Shown here one piece after another: positions 1 through 6,885 of a stretch of 14,705 nucleotides of DNA; within the stretch, counting starts at the first letter, position 1, and every line of letters starts with the position of its first letter. The DNA lies in assembly GCA_051881335.1 (NCBI GenBank), contig JBJEPR010000133.1, forward strand, positions 1 to 14,705, in the 5' to 3' direction. Made by a program: the position numbers and the translations under genes. The notes below the pieces were generated by a model. It saw only the letters and a program-made list of their open reading frames with translations, was not told the origin of the DNA and ran no database searches. Source of the stretch: Fimenecus sp051881335. GTDB taxonomy: Bacteria > Bacillota > Clostridia > Oscillospirales > Acutalibacteraceae.

Positions 1-108
1 AATTTCAAGTTCACGAATAATACGATAGCCGTAGAGGTCATTACGCTTTAAAATGCTCAAAATTAAAAGTGAAGTGCTTCCCTTTACCAATTCTTTACTG
101 TATTTCAT
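1..108 (-). CDS. PadR-family transcriptional regulator, N-terminal fragment (runs off the left edge)
   Basis: Only the first 36 codons are inside the window. The visible protein starts MKYSKELVKGSTS and continues through LLILSILKR and LYGYRIIREL, which is the characteristic first helix and start of the winged helix of PadR-family repressors (the LYGYxI motif is typical). The ATG at 106-108 is chosen over the upstream ATG at 112-114. A GAGG on the minus strand lies 7 bases before the downstream ATG but only 1 base before the upstream one. PadR proteins are cytoplasmic dimers that commonly repress their own promoter and a nearby transporter or stress operon. The effector cannot be told from this fragment. 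The gene lies downstream of the glycerol-3-phosphate dehydrogenase-like operon but is separated from it by a terminator and has its own promoter, so it is probably an independent unit. Confidence 0.85.
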   Translation of the reverse strand, partial: MKYSKELVKGSTSLLILSILKRNDLYGYRIIRELEI

Positions 109-123
109 AAACATACCTCGCTT

Positions 124-143
124 TACAATGTATATACATTGTA
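124..143. promoter_or_regulatory. candidate PadR operator: perfect 20-bp palindrome
   Basis: A perfect 20-base inverted repeat with no spacer has the half-site TACAATGTAT. It contains the ATGT and ACAT blocks commonly seen in PadR-family operators, though here they are 4 bases apart rather than the 8 described for some members. It covers the -10 hexamer of the PadR gene's own promoter, so binding would exclude RNA polymerase. Autorepression is inferred from position and family habit; the palindrome itself is directly visible. Confidence 0.65.
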
Positions 144-166
144 TATCAAGGTATTAGATTTGTCAA
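138..166 (-). promoter_or_regulatory. sigma-A-type promoter of the PadR gene
   Basis: On the minus strand a perfect -35 TTGACA (161-166) is followed by exactly 17 bases and then TACAAT (138-143), a near-consensus -10. The expected start of transcription falls roughly 7 bases further on, about 20 bases upstream of the PadR start codon. This is a strong, constitutive-looking promoter unless repressed; its -10 lies within a perfect palindrome. Seen directly in sequence; promoter activity is inferred. Confidence 0.75.
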
Positions 167-194
167 GTAAAAAATATATATGCTTTTACACATA

Positions 195-232
195 AAAAGA
201 CAGCCGAGCAAAACCATCCCCGGCTGTCTTTT
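195..232 (-). terminator. Rho-independent terminator after the acyltransferase/glycerol-3-phosphate dehydrogenase operon
   Basis: Twelve-base arms (AAAAGACAGCCG and its complement) flank a 14-base spacer and end in a T-run on either strand, so the hairpin could act bidirectionally. It begins 13 bases after the stop codon of the DUF1667 gene and fits termination of the minus-strand operon before the PadR promoter region. Confidence 0.8.
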
Positions 233-245
233 ATGTTTAAGTAGT

Positions 246-605
246 TTAGACTTCGTTGGTTGCGACGATGTCTACACCGGTATTCAAGATATTTTTGAGT
301 ACCACATCCCCGATTTTGACAGGTGCTTTTACTGTGACCTTGTTGATTTCGGTCATACAGTCAAACAGCATTTCCTTCGGCACGGGAACGCTCGATTTCA
401 CGGGCACAACCGGCAGTCGCCCGCCCTCTACTTTGACGGTAGAAGTCAGCATTCGTTCGGGATGCGTGCACTCCTGCCGCGCGTAACTATCACCGCGCTT
501 ACAGGTGTTGCCCGTTACGGAAGCCACCTGTCCGTTGTCGTCCAATTCCACGGTAATTGCGCAACCTATCGGGCAGGAAACGCAAATCAAATCTCTCTTT
601 TCCAT
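246..605 (-). CDS. DUF1667 cysteine-motif protein, small subunit of a glycerol-3-phosphate dehydrogenase-like complex
   Basis: A 119-residue soluble protein. The N-terminus carries a cysteine pattern C8-x2-C11-x3-C15 (in ICVSCPIGC) followed by C35 in GNTCKRG. This resembles the [4Fe-4S]-binding start of molybdopterin oxidoreductases and is the hallmark of DUF1667. Proteins of this family are regularly encoded after a GlpA-like dehydrogenase and an FAD/NAD oxidoreductase, as here, and are presumed to carry electrons in that complex. The start at 605 is chosen because AAGGAGG precedes it by a suitable distance and the cysteine motif starts immediately. The longer open frame up to 668 only overlaps the upstream gene. 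It lies 4 bases after that gene's stop, so translational coupling is likely. Family assignment is firm; the cluster and the electron role are inferred. Confidence 0.85.
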   Translation of the reverse strand: MEKRDLICVSCPIGCAITVELDDNGQVASVTGNTCKRGDSYARQECTHPERMLTSTVKVEGGRLPVVPVKSSVPVPKEMLFDCMTEINKVTVKAPVKIGDVVLKNILNTGVDIVATNEV

Positions 606-609
606 CGCG

Positions 610-1866
610 TTACGCCTCCTTTGTGCTGACAACCAGCGTGCTGTCGGCGGGTAATTTGGCAATGACATCCGCCTTTAATGTGACATATTCCATTTCGCCG
701 GGCGTCATTTTGCGCTTTTTCTTAGACAGCAATATTTCATCACCACAGGTGACGGTCAATGTAACATTTTCGAGCACCCGACCGACGCGGAAATACAGCT
801 TCACATCGTTATCTGTTGCGCGGTTGATGTTTTGCGGTACAATATAGCGTACCCCGTTTTCGCCTTTGGTATGTACTACACCGTCATCCGCCTTTTCGCC
901 TTTAATGAATTTAGCCGCCCCTTTACCCGCAAGTTTGCTTTCTTCCGTCACAAAGTCCACCAAATCGTGTACCTGCAAAACATTACCGCAGGCAAACACA
1001 CCCTTGTGTGAAGTTTCGCGGTATTCATCGACCACAGGGCCGTTGGTCACAGTATCGAGCTGAATACCCGCGTTTTTGGAGAGTTCATTTTCGGGAATCA
1101 AACCGACGGAAAGCATTAAGGTATCACACGGGATATACTCCTCCGTGCCCGGAATGGGCTTCAAATGCTCGTCCACATTGGCTACGGTAACACCCTCCAA
1201 ACGCTCTTTGCCGTGCGTCGCCACAACCGTGCAAGAAAGTCGAAGCGGAATGCCGAAATCCTCAAGGCACTGGACGATATTACGCGTCAAACCGCCCGAA
1301 TACGGCATTAACTCGCAAACAGCTTTCACCTTTGCGCCCTCCAAGGTCATACGGCGCGCCATAATCAGGCCGATGTCACCCGAACCAAGGATAACCACCG
1401 TTTTACCGGGCATATAGCCGTCCAAATTCACATATTTCTGTGCCGTACCCGCCGTCATAATGCCCGAAGCGCGACTGCCCGCAATTGACAGTGCCCCTCT
1501 CGGGCGCTCACGGCAGCCCATTGCTAACACAACTGCCTTTGCCCGAATGGTCAAAAGCCCGTCAAAATTATTAACAGCCGTAACCACATTGTCCACAGAA
1601 ATATCCAAAACCATCGTGTCAACCTTGACATCAATATCGGTTTTATAAAGTTCTTCAATAAATCTGCCCGCGTATTCGGGGCCGGACAATTCTTCGCCGA
1701 AATAGTGCAACCCGAAGCCCGTGTGAATACACTGCTCCAAGATACCGCCGAGCGTATCCGCACGCTCCAAAACGATAATTTTCTCAATTCCTTCTTCGTG
1801 TGCCGCGAGCGCAGCCGCCATACCGGCAGGGCCGCCGCCGACCACAACTAAATCATATTCGAGCAT
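610..1866 (-). CDS. FAD/NAD-dependent oxidoreductase, partner of the GlpA-like dehydrogenase
   Basis: A 418-residue protein of the pyridine nucleotide-disulfide oxidoreductase fold. The FAD-binding dinucleotide motif is at residues 10-15 (GGGPAG, after VVV), followed by an acidic strand end (IVLER). A second dinucleotide site, VVILGSGDIG, lies near residue 170 and would bind NAD(P). A C-terminal GVFACGN segment matches the second FAD contact, and a beta-rich tail follows. The motif EQCIHTGFG near the first FAD site recurs in this subfamily. The start at 1866 has GAGG 8 bases upstream and places the FAD motif at the usual position; a longer in-frame extension to 1932 overlaps the preceding gene and is unlikely. 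Ten bases separate it from the GlpA-like stop, and DUF1667 follows. It probably moves electrons between the flavin dehydrogenase and NAD or another carrier; the exact acceptor is unknown. Confidence 0.85.
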   Translation of the reverse strand: MLEYDLVVVGGGPAGMAAALAAHEEGIEKIIVLERADTLGGILEQCIHTGFGLHYFGEELSGPEYAGRFIEELYKTDIDVKVDTMVLDISVDNVVTAVNNFDGLLTIRAKAVVLAMGCRERPRGALSIAGSRASGIMTAGTAQKYVNLDGYMPGKTVVILGSGDIGLIMARRMTLEGAKVKAVCELMPYSGGLTRNIVQCLEDFGIPLRLSCTVVATHGKERLEGVTVANVDEHLKPIPGTEEYIPCDTLMLSVGLIPENELSKNAGIQLDTVTNGPVVDEYRETSHKGVFACGNVLQVHDLVDFVTEESKLAGKGAAKFIKGEKADDGVVHTKGENGVRYIVPQNINRATDNDVKLYFRVGRVLENVTLTVTCGDEILLSKKKRKMTPGEMEYVTLKADVIAKLPADSTLVVSTKEA

Positions 1867-1876
1867 CTTCCACACC

Positions 1877-3307
1877 TCACTTCGTTTTCTCAAACAGAAT
1901 TTTTGAATTACCGCCGAATTTCGTGATATCATTCATCGGCACATTTAATTCACGCGCTAAAATTTCAACAACTTTTGAGCCGCAGAAACCGCCCTGGCAT
2001 CTGCCCATGCCCGCGCGTGTACGGCGTTTTACACCGTCAACATCGCGTGCACCCGCGGGCGCGTGAATGGCGTCGATAATCTCACCCTCTGTAATGGTTT
2101 CACAGCGGCAAATAATTCTGCCGTAAGCCTTATTTTTTGCAATAAGCGCTTCACGCTCGGATTTTGTCATATGCCGAAAACGCACAGGCGCTTTTCTCGT
2201 CAGTACATAGTCTTTCTTTTCTTGTAAATTCGCCTTTTCTTTGAGCATTCCCGCGACCATTTCCGCAATCGCGGGTGCCGCCGAAAGACCGGGCGATTCA
2301 ATGCCTGCAACATTTAAGAAGCAGTCATTTTTCGCAGAGAATCCGATAATAAAGTCATCGGTCACAGGGTGCGCGCGCATACCCGCAAACGAGGTGATTG
2401 CACCGCGGATATTCAAAGTCGGCACGCTCTTTTTGGCTTTTTCGACAATGAAATCCAAACCTTGCGGTGTAGTATCCACATCTTCCTTGTCATCCACATC
2501 CAAAGCGGAGGGGCCGATGAGTAAATTGCCATCCACAGTCGGCGTAACAAGCACGCCCTTACCCATTTTATTGGGGCATTGGAAAATCGTGTGGTCTGCC
2601 ATATAGCCAAAGGATTTGTCCAAAAGATAATACTCGCCCTTGCGCGCAACCAGTGAAATGCTGTCGTCGCCAATCATACGGGCAATATCGTCCGAATGGA
2701 TACCCGCCGCATTCACAACATACTTTGCCGTAATTTCGCCTTGCGTTGTTGCAAGCACAAACCCGTCTTCTGTCGCTTCAATCGCTTCCACCGCACAGTT
2801 ACGGATAAATTCCACGCTGTTTGTTACAGCAACCTCTGTCGCCGCGATGGTTAATTCGTACGGGCAAACAATGCCTGCCGTTTCAGAAAGCAATGCGCCG
2901 ACGACCTTGTCGCTGATATGCGGCTCTAATGCTTTCACCTGCGCCTTATCAAGCACCGACAGCTTCGGCACGCCGTTTTTTATGCCGCGTTCATACAGCG
3001 TGTGCACATGCTCCATTTCCTCCTCGGAAAAAGCCAACACAAGCGAGCCGTTGTTTCGGTACGGCACCGCCATATCTGCACATAACTTCGGCATCAATTC
3101 CGTTCCGCGCACATTGAGTTTGGCTTTGAGCGTACCGTTTGCCGCGTCAAAGCCGCCGTGCACAATCGCACTGTTTGCTTTCGTCGTGCCCATAGCAACA
3201 TCGTTGCATTTTTCCAACAGAGCTACACGAATATCATACTTTGACAGCTCGCGGGAAATCAATGCACCGACAACGCCTGCACCGACAACAGCAACATCGT
3301 ATTTCAT
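1877..3307 (-). CDS. GlpA-like FAD-dependent glycerol-3-phosphate dehydrogenase with BFD-like [2Fe-2S] C-terminal domain
   Basis: A 476-residue DAO-fold flavoprotein. The FAD motif GAGVVG is at residues 9-14, with the ribose-binding Glu at about 32. The segment KANSAIVHGGFD (43-54) is characteristic of GlpO/GlpA-type glycerol-3-phosphate and related 2-hydroxyacid dehydrogenases. The C-terminus holds a BFD-like domain with C400-x-C402 and C437-x4-C442, expected to hold a [2Fe-2S] cluster. The likely reaction is oxidation of sn-glycerol-3-phosphate to dihydroxyacetone phosphate, or of a related hydroxyacid, with electrons passed to the two downstream partners. GGGGTG lies 5 bases before the ATG. 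It is the third gene of the MBOAT-led operon and starts 12 bases after the short DHHW-like gene. No glycerol kinase or facilitator gene is visible, so the substrate is inferred from the family; L-2-hydroxyglutarate-type oxidation is the main alternative. Confidence 0.82.
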   Translation of the reverse strand: MKYDVAVVGAGVVGALISRELSKYDIRVALLEKCNDVAMGTTKANSAIVHGGFDAANGTLKAKLNVRGTELMPKLCADMAVPYRNNGSLVLAFSEEEMEHVHTLYERGIKNGVPKLSVLDKAQVKALEPHISDKVVGALLSETAGIVCPYELTIAATEVAVTNSVEFIRNCAVEAIEATEDGFVLATTQGEITAKYVVNAAGIHSDDIARMIGDDSISLVARKGEYYLLDKSFGYMADHTIFQCPNKMGKGVLVTPTVDGNLLIGPSALDVDDKEDVDTTPQGLDFIVEKAKKSVPTLNIRGAITSFAGMRAHPVTDDFIIGFSAKNDCFLNVAGIESPGLSAAPAIAEMVAGMLKEKANLQEKKDYVLTRKAPVRFRHMTKSEREALIAKNKAYGRIICRCETITEGEIIDAIHAPAGARDVDGVKRRTRAGMGRCQGGFCGSKVVEILARELNVPMNDITKFGGNSKILFEKTK

Positions 3308-3319
3308 AGTATCACCCCA

Positions 3320-3742
3320 TTAAAATGTTTCTTCTTCATAATCCATATCCTGCCCTGCAAAATCGTCTTTATCGTTTTTTTCAACTAACACAACATCATT
3401 CGAACTGCGTGTGCCGCTGAAAAAGGCAGATATTTTTTGATTTATCCTTAAAAAGCTTTCCCGCCCAGGGAAAGTGTCGGCAAAATATGCATCGAAATCC
3501 TTCGCAAATGTACCGTCTGTTAAGGTTTGCCAAGTCATCCTCGGCATTTGCGCCAAGGTGCGGTTTTCACTTTCAGATACGGTTTTGTCGGTGTCAAAAG
3601 CGCTTACCGCAAAAAATAAAAACAAGACAGCAAAAAACAAAACGCAAATCAGCGCACTTATCCCCTTTTGTAAAAGCGGACGACGCGCGTCAATAGAATC
3701 GGTCTGTGGTTTGATTTTTTTCAGTTTATCTAAATATACCAT
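3320..3742 (-). CDS. short DHHW/AlgX-like membrane-anchored protein, lacking the catalytic part
   Basis: A 140-residue protein with a basic N-terminal cytoplasmic stretch, one strong membrane helix at about residues 28-49, then an outside-facing segment with SESENRTLAQMP and a region with DFDAYFADTFPGRESF. Those motifs open the DHHW/AlgX/AlgJ-like proteins that accompany MBOAT acyltransferases and normally continue for a further 230 or more residues carrying the SGNH-like acyl-transfer machinery. Here the protein stops after a short Asp/Glu-rich tail (about 122-139), so no DHHW or SGNH motif is present. ATG 3742 is preferred to the TTG at 3748 because AAGGA is 9 bases upstream of the ATG and only 3 from the TTG. 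The gene follows the MBOAT stop by 12 bases, and the GlpA-like gene starts 12 bases later. It could be a deletion remnant or a genuine mini-partner; family membership rests on the short N-terminal motif only. Confidence 0.65.
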   Translation of the reverse strand: MVYLDKLKKIKPQTDSIDARRPLLQKGISALICVLFFAVLFLFFAVSAFDTDKTVSESENRTLAQMPRMTWQTLTDGTFAKDFDAYFADTFPGRESFLRINQKISAFFSGTRSSNDVVLVEKNDKDDFAGQDMDYEEETF

Positions 3743-3754
3743 TATCAAAAATCC

Positions 3755-5170
3755 TTAAAAACGGAAATATAAAAACGGATTGTAGCTTGTCCCCACCAAA
3801 GCGGCGGTCGCAACAGCCAGCGAGCCAACCGCAAACAGTAAGCAAGCGGTATTTACAGCAAGCCTACCGATTTTATTTGCAGACAAGCGACACGCCAAAG
3901 TTTTCAAATACGGCAGTATCGGACAGGAAAGCACTGCACCAACGAGCAAAACCGCGATATAATTCACGGAAACCGTGCTTTGCGTAAGGTTGGAAAAGCC
4001 GTGCCCGCCAAATGCAGAAATAAAAAATGCTTGAATTGCGGACAAATCCTCAAAGTAGAAAAACACCCAACCAACCAGTATAACCAACACCGTATAGATA
4101 TGCTGGAATGCTTTTGGGAGTGCTTCAAGACGATTTCCGAGATAGAGCTTTTCAAGCATCAGAAACACAAAATAGTAAAGCCCCCACAGCACAAAATTCC
4201 AGCTTGCGCCGTGCCACAACCCTGTCAAAAGCCAAACCAACAACAGATTGACCGCCCAACGCTTTCGGTTGCCGCCGAGGGGTATGTAGACATAGTCCCG
4301 AAAGAAACTGCTTAAAGTTATATGCCAACGGCGCCAAAAGTCGCTGATACTGCTTGCGGCATACGGATACCGGAAGTTTTCGGGGAAATCAAACCCGAAC
4401 ACCGCGCCCAAACCGATTGCCATATCGGAATAGCCGGAAAAATCAAAATAAATCTGCAAGGTATATGCGGCAATGCCCACCCAAGCACCGAGCACGGACA
4501 ACTCGGATAAATCCCCGCCCAGGAGTTTTTCGGTTAATTCGCCTGCATAATTGGCAATCAAAACCTTTTTCAAAAGACCGACGCAAAAGCGCAATAGACC
4601 GTTTGCTGCTTTCTGAAAGGTGCAGGTGCGTGTTTCCAACTGGCTGCAAACATCATTGTACCGAACAATCGGACCGGCTATCAACTGCGGAAACATTGAA
4701 ACATATAAAAGCAGTTTATAAAAATACGGCTGAACGGGAACTTTCCCGCGATATACATCAACGACATAAGTCAGCGCCTGAAAAGTGTAAAAGGAAATAC
4801 CGATGGGCAAGGAAAGCCCCAAAAGCGGAATATGCATATGCATCAGGCGATTGGCGTTCTCGGCAAAAAAATCAAAATACTTGAATACGCCAAGCGAGGA
4901 CAGTGTTAAAACTACCGCCAAGGTTAAAAACAGTTTTGCTTTTTTCGTGCCTCTGTACTTTTCAATCAAAAGCCCCGCAAAGAAATCCACCGCCGTTGTG
5001 GCAGTCATTAAAAGGATATACTTCGGCTCTCCCCAAGCATAAAACAGGAGAGAAAACACCAAAAGCACGCCGTTGCGTACCTGAATACGATTTGACAAAA
5101 AATAACATACCAAACAAAGTGGCAGGAAAATGTATAAAAAAGTCAGGCTTGAAAAGACCAAAAATATCAC
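3755..5170 (-). CDS. MBOAT family O-acyltransferase (AlgI/DltB-like)
   Basis: A 471-residue polytopic membrane protein made of hydrophobic segments almost throughout. Family landmarks appear in order: FSSLTFLYIFLPL at the N-terminus, GISFYTFQ (124-131), FPQLIAGPIVRY (160-171), SDFWRRWHITLS (276-287), YIPLGGN (295-301) and LTGLWHGASWNF (315-326). H320 is the invariant MBOAT histidine. Such proteins move acyl (often acetyl) groups across the membrane onto extracellular polysaccharide or teichoic acid, usually handing over to an SGNH/DHHW partner, here represented only by the short downstream gene. The chosen start is a GTG with a weak GAAAG 6 bases upstream. A TTG three codons later is possible, and most relatives begin close to VFSSLTF. 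It is the first gene of the operon after a candidate extended -10 promoter. Family assignment is firm; the polymer is unknown. Confidence 0.9.
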   Translation of the reverse strand: MIFLVFSSLTFLYIFLPLCLVCYFLSNRIQVRNGVLLVFSLLFYAWGEPKYILLMTATTAVDFFAGLLIEKYRGTKKAKLFLTLAVVLTLSSLGVFKYFDFFAENANRLMHMHIPLLGLSLPIGISFYTFQALTYVVDVYRGKVPVQPYFYKLLLYVSMFPQLIAGPIVRYNDVCSQLETRTCTFQKAANGLLRFCVGLLKKVLIANYAGELTEKLLGGDLSELSVLGAWVGIAAYTLQIYFDFSGYSDMAIGLGAVFGFDFPENFRYPYAASSISDFWRRWHITLSSFFRDYVYIPLGGNRKRWAVNLLLVWLLTGLWHGASWNFVLWGLYYFVFLMLEKLYLGNRLEALPKAFQHIYTVLVILVGWVFFYFEDLSAIQAFFISAFGGHGFSNLTQSTVSVNYIAVLLVGAVLSCPILPYLKTLACRLSANKIGRLAVNTACLLFAVGSLAVATAALVGTSYNPFLYFRF

Positions 5171-5198
5171 GCACAGCTTTCAAAGAACTATATTAAGT

Positions 5199-5207
5199 AT
5201 TGTACCA
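5199..5207 (-). promoter_or_regulatory. candidate extended -10 promoter for the MBOAT operon
   Basis: In the 99-base gap between sigE and the MBOAT gene the minus strand shows TGGTACAAT, an extended -10 (TGn plus TACAAT) about 30 bases before the GTG start. No convincing -35 hexamer is found 17 bases upstream. The gap is AT-rich. No clear terminator for sigE is visible in it, so some read-through from sigE into this operon is possible. Confidence 0.4.
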
Positions 5208-5269
5208 TAAATTTTATAAAATGCATAGTCTTTTTGTTGAATTATCTACAATCTTTTTGTGGTGTTCCT

Positions 5270-5974
5270 TTAAACCGCTTTTTCCATATCTTTGCGTAAC
5301 CTGTCTAAAATACGCTTTTCCAGCCGAGAAATATAGCTTTGTGAAATGCCCAAAAGTTCCGCAACCTCTTTTTGGGTATATTCCCTTCCGCCACCGATGC
5401 CGAAACGCAGACACATAATTGTTCGCTCGCGTTGCGGAAGCATTTGAATGCTTTGCAACAAAATGCGTTTTTCGTCATCATATTCAATGCCTTCGTGGAT
5501 TTCATCTGCGGCACTTCCTAAAATATCGGACAAAAGCAATTCGTTACCGTCCCAATCCACATTTAACGGCTCATCAATCGAAACATCTGCCTTATGCGCA
5601 ACGGTTTTACGCAGAAACATCAAAATTTCATTTTCAATACAGCGCGAAGCATATGTGGCGAGTTTAATATTTTTTTCGGGGCGAAATGTGTTGACCGCCT
5701 TAATTAAGCCGATAGTGCCGATAGAAATTAAATCCTCAATATTTACCCCTGAGCTTTCAAACTTTTTGGCAATATATACCACCAATCGAAGATTGTGAAC
5801 AATCAAATCTTCACGCACTTCTTTTTCCCCGTTCGCAAGACGCGTGAGCAGTGCCTCCTCCTCTTCTCTGCTTAACGGCTCAGGTAAAGATTGCGCACCG
5901 TTGATATAGTGCAGTTCTCCTTTACAAAACCAACTTTTAATTTTTAATAGGATTTTTTGCAGCTTGAAACGCAC
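5270..5974 (-). CDS. sigE: RNA polymerase sporulation sigma factor SigE (pro-sigma-E)
   Basis: A 234-residue sigma-70 family factor that closely follows Bacillus subtilis SigE (239 residues): INGAQSLPEPLS, NLRLVVYIAKKFE, IEDLISIGTIGLIKAVNTF, IKLATYASRCIENEILM (region 2), DEPLNVDWDGNELLLSD, and a region 4 helix-turn-helix ending GISQSYISRLEKR. The first 20 or so residues form a basic, amphipathic pro-sequence that SpoIIGA would remove near GELHYI. SigE directs mother-cell transcription after asymmetric division. The start is a GTG at 5972-5974 with GAGGAG 9 bases upstream, giving an N-terminus that aligns with known pro-sigma-E. The longer frame to 6058 would add 28 unneeded residues inside spoIIGA. 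It overlaps spoIIGA by 38 bases. The usual next gene, sigG, is absent; an acyltransferase operon follows. Confidence 0.96.
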   Translation of the reverse strand: MRFKLQKILLKIKSWFCKGELHYINGAQSLPEPLSREEEEALLTRLANGEKEVREDLIVHNLRLVVYIAKKFESSGVNIEDLISIGTIGLIKAVNTFRPEKNIKLATYASRCIENEILMFLRKTVAHKADVSIDEPLNVDWDGNELLLSDILGSAADEIHEGIEYDDEKRILLQSIQMLPQRERTIMCLRFGIGGGREYTQKEVAELLGISQSYISRLEKRILDRLRKDMEKAV

Positions 5975-6830
5975 GGTTTTTCTCTCCTCTTTCAAAAAAT
6001 TGATTGCTGAGTATAACTTCATATTCGGATGTATCAAAATGTTCATTACTCTGCACAAGTATAGGCTTTTGAACCGTTACACACTCTCTCGGTAAGCAAA
6101 CACTGTCAATCACAATACCGCGCAGAATACCGCTTCCGTGCACGGTTGCATAGGGAATAAAGCGAAAAGAGGTATCTTGTGTTTGCGGCGTATCCCCCTG
6201 CAAAAAGGTTATTTCCTCCGTAGATGCCAGTTGCTTTAAAATATGCGCTGTTGTCACAAGAATCGGCGTATATGAGAACCCGTCGGAGAGGGAATTTCCC
6301 GTATCCAACAGCGCTTTTGCGCGCACAGACTTATCGCCGTTTTGCAAAACTACGGTATAGAGCCGATTATCGGGTGCCTTTCGCTTTAAAAGAAAAAAAA
6401 CGATTGAGAACAGGATATAGCAAAAAACGGTGCTTAGCAGTAACACCTGAATACTGATGTCAAAATAAACAGCGCCGTTTTCGTATACCATACCATTCGG
6501 ACGAAACAGCAACCACACAGCCAGCATCGCGCCGCCGAAACCGAAATTCACCGCAAAAAATGCCGCATAGGCTTTGAGATATGCTTTTACGGTATGCGTA
6601 GGAAAGGAAACTGCAACGATAATTCCAACAGCGGTCATATGTAAAAGCACGGTAACTGCAAGCGGCATTTCCGGAGCAAATAGGATTAGAGAATACAGTC
6701 CGCCCAAAACCGCGCCGCATAAAATGCGGATACGCCGTACCGAAACCCGCAAAAACCGGTTCGTAATCAGCAGCAAAAAGTAATTGACAAATAGATTGAT
6801 GACAATCAGAACATCCGCATAGATGACCAA
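5937..6830 (-). CDS. spoIIGA: sigma-E processing aspartic peptidase SpoIIGA
   Basis: A 297-residue protein with about five N-terminal membrane helices (residues 1 to about 148) and a soluble aspartic-protease-like C-terminal half. The catalytic motif ALLDTGNSL places the active Asp at residue 176, matching the DSGN motif of B. subtilis SpoIIGA; IPYATVHG further on corresponds to the IPYRGVG segment there. SpoIIGA sits in the sporulation septum and dimerises to cleave pro-sigma-E, which is encoded directly downstream. The start is a TTG at 6828-6830: GGAGG lies 7 bases upstream and the protein then opens VIYADVLIVINLF, aligning with the B. subtilis start. The open frame from the GTG at 6845 would use the ribosome site itself as coding sequence. 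The gene follows the pyr operon terminator and probably has its own promoter there. Confidence 0.93.
   Translation of the reverse strand: MVIYADVLIVINLFVNYFLLLITNRFLRVSVRRIRILCGAVLGGLYSLILFAPEMPLAVTVLLHMTAVGIIVAVSFPTHTVKAYLKAYAAFFAVNFGFGGAMLAVWLLFRPNGMVYENGAVYFDISIQVLLLSTVFCYILFSIVFFLLKRKAPDNRLYTVVLQNGDKSVRAKALLDTGNSLSDGFSYTPILVTTAHILKQLASTEEITFLQGDTPQTQDTSFRFIPYATVHGSGILRGIVIDSVCLPRECVTVQKPILVQSNEHFDTSEYEVILSNQFFERGEKNRAFQAAKNPIKN
5984..5989 (-). promoter_or_regulatory. ribosome binding site that sets the sigE start
   Basis: GAGGAG lies 9 bases before the GTG codon of sigE, inside the 3' end of spoIIGA. It is the best Shine-Dalgarno sequence in the region and decides the GTG against the in-frame upstream ATG codons. 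Ribosomes finishing spoIIGA would cover it, so coupled translation of protease and substrate is likely. Confidence 0.75.
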
Positions 6831-6847
6831 CGCGACACCTCCCACTG

Positions 6848-6885
6848 AAAAACCCCGATACCGTAATTATAACGGTATCGGGGTT
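6848..6885 (-). terminator. Rho-independent terminator of the pyr-ruvX operon
   Basis: Two perfectly complementary 14-base arms (AACCCCGATACCGT and its complement) surround a 7-base loop. On the minus strand the stem runs into five T residues. It lies 26 bases after the ruvX stop codon and just before the spoIIGA ribosome binding site. Its loop also contains the -10 hexamer proposed for spoIIGA. Confidence 0.88.

Noticed and set aside
180..629. 149-codon open frame on the plus strand
   Set aside because: It runs antisense through the terminator and the DUF1667 gene; the protein has no recognisable domain.
2640..3323. 227-codon open frame on the plus strand
   Set aside because: It lies entirely antisense to the GlpA-like gene, is Ser/Ala/Thr-rich as antisense translations often are, matches no family I know and has no convincing ribosome site.
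4354..4884. 176-codon plus-strand frame rich in Arg, Lys and His
   Set aside because: It is a shadow of the MBOAT gene; the basic composition is what antisense reading of membrane-protein codons gives.
5211..5222. 12-base AT palindrome (ATTTTATAAAAT) between sigE and the MBOAT gene
   Set aside because: It has no GC pairs, no loop and no T-run, so it is neither a credible terminator nor a defined operator; it probably reflects AT-rich spacer.
5975..6058. Longer sigE starting at an upstream ATG
   Set aside because: The GTG at 5974 has the best ribosome site and gives an N-terminus matching known pro-sigma-E; the extension lies in spoIIGA.
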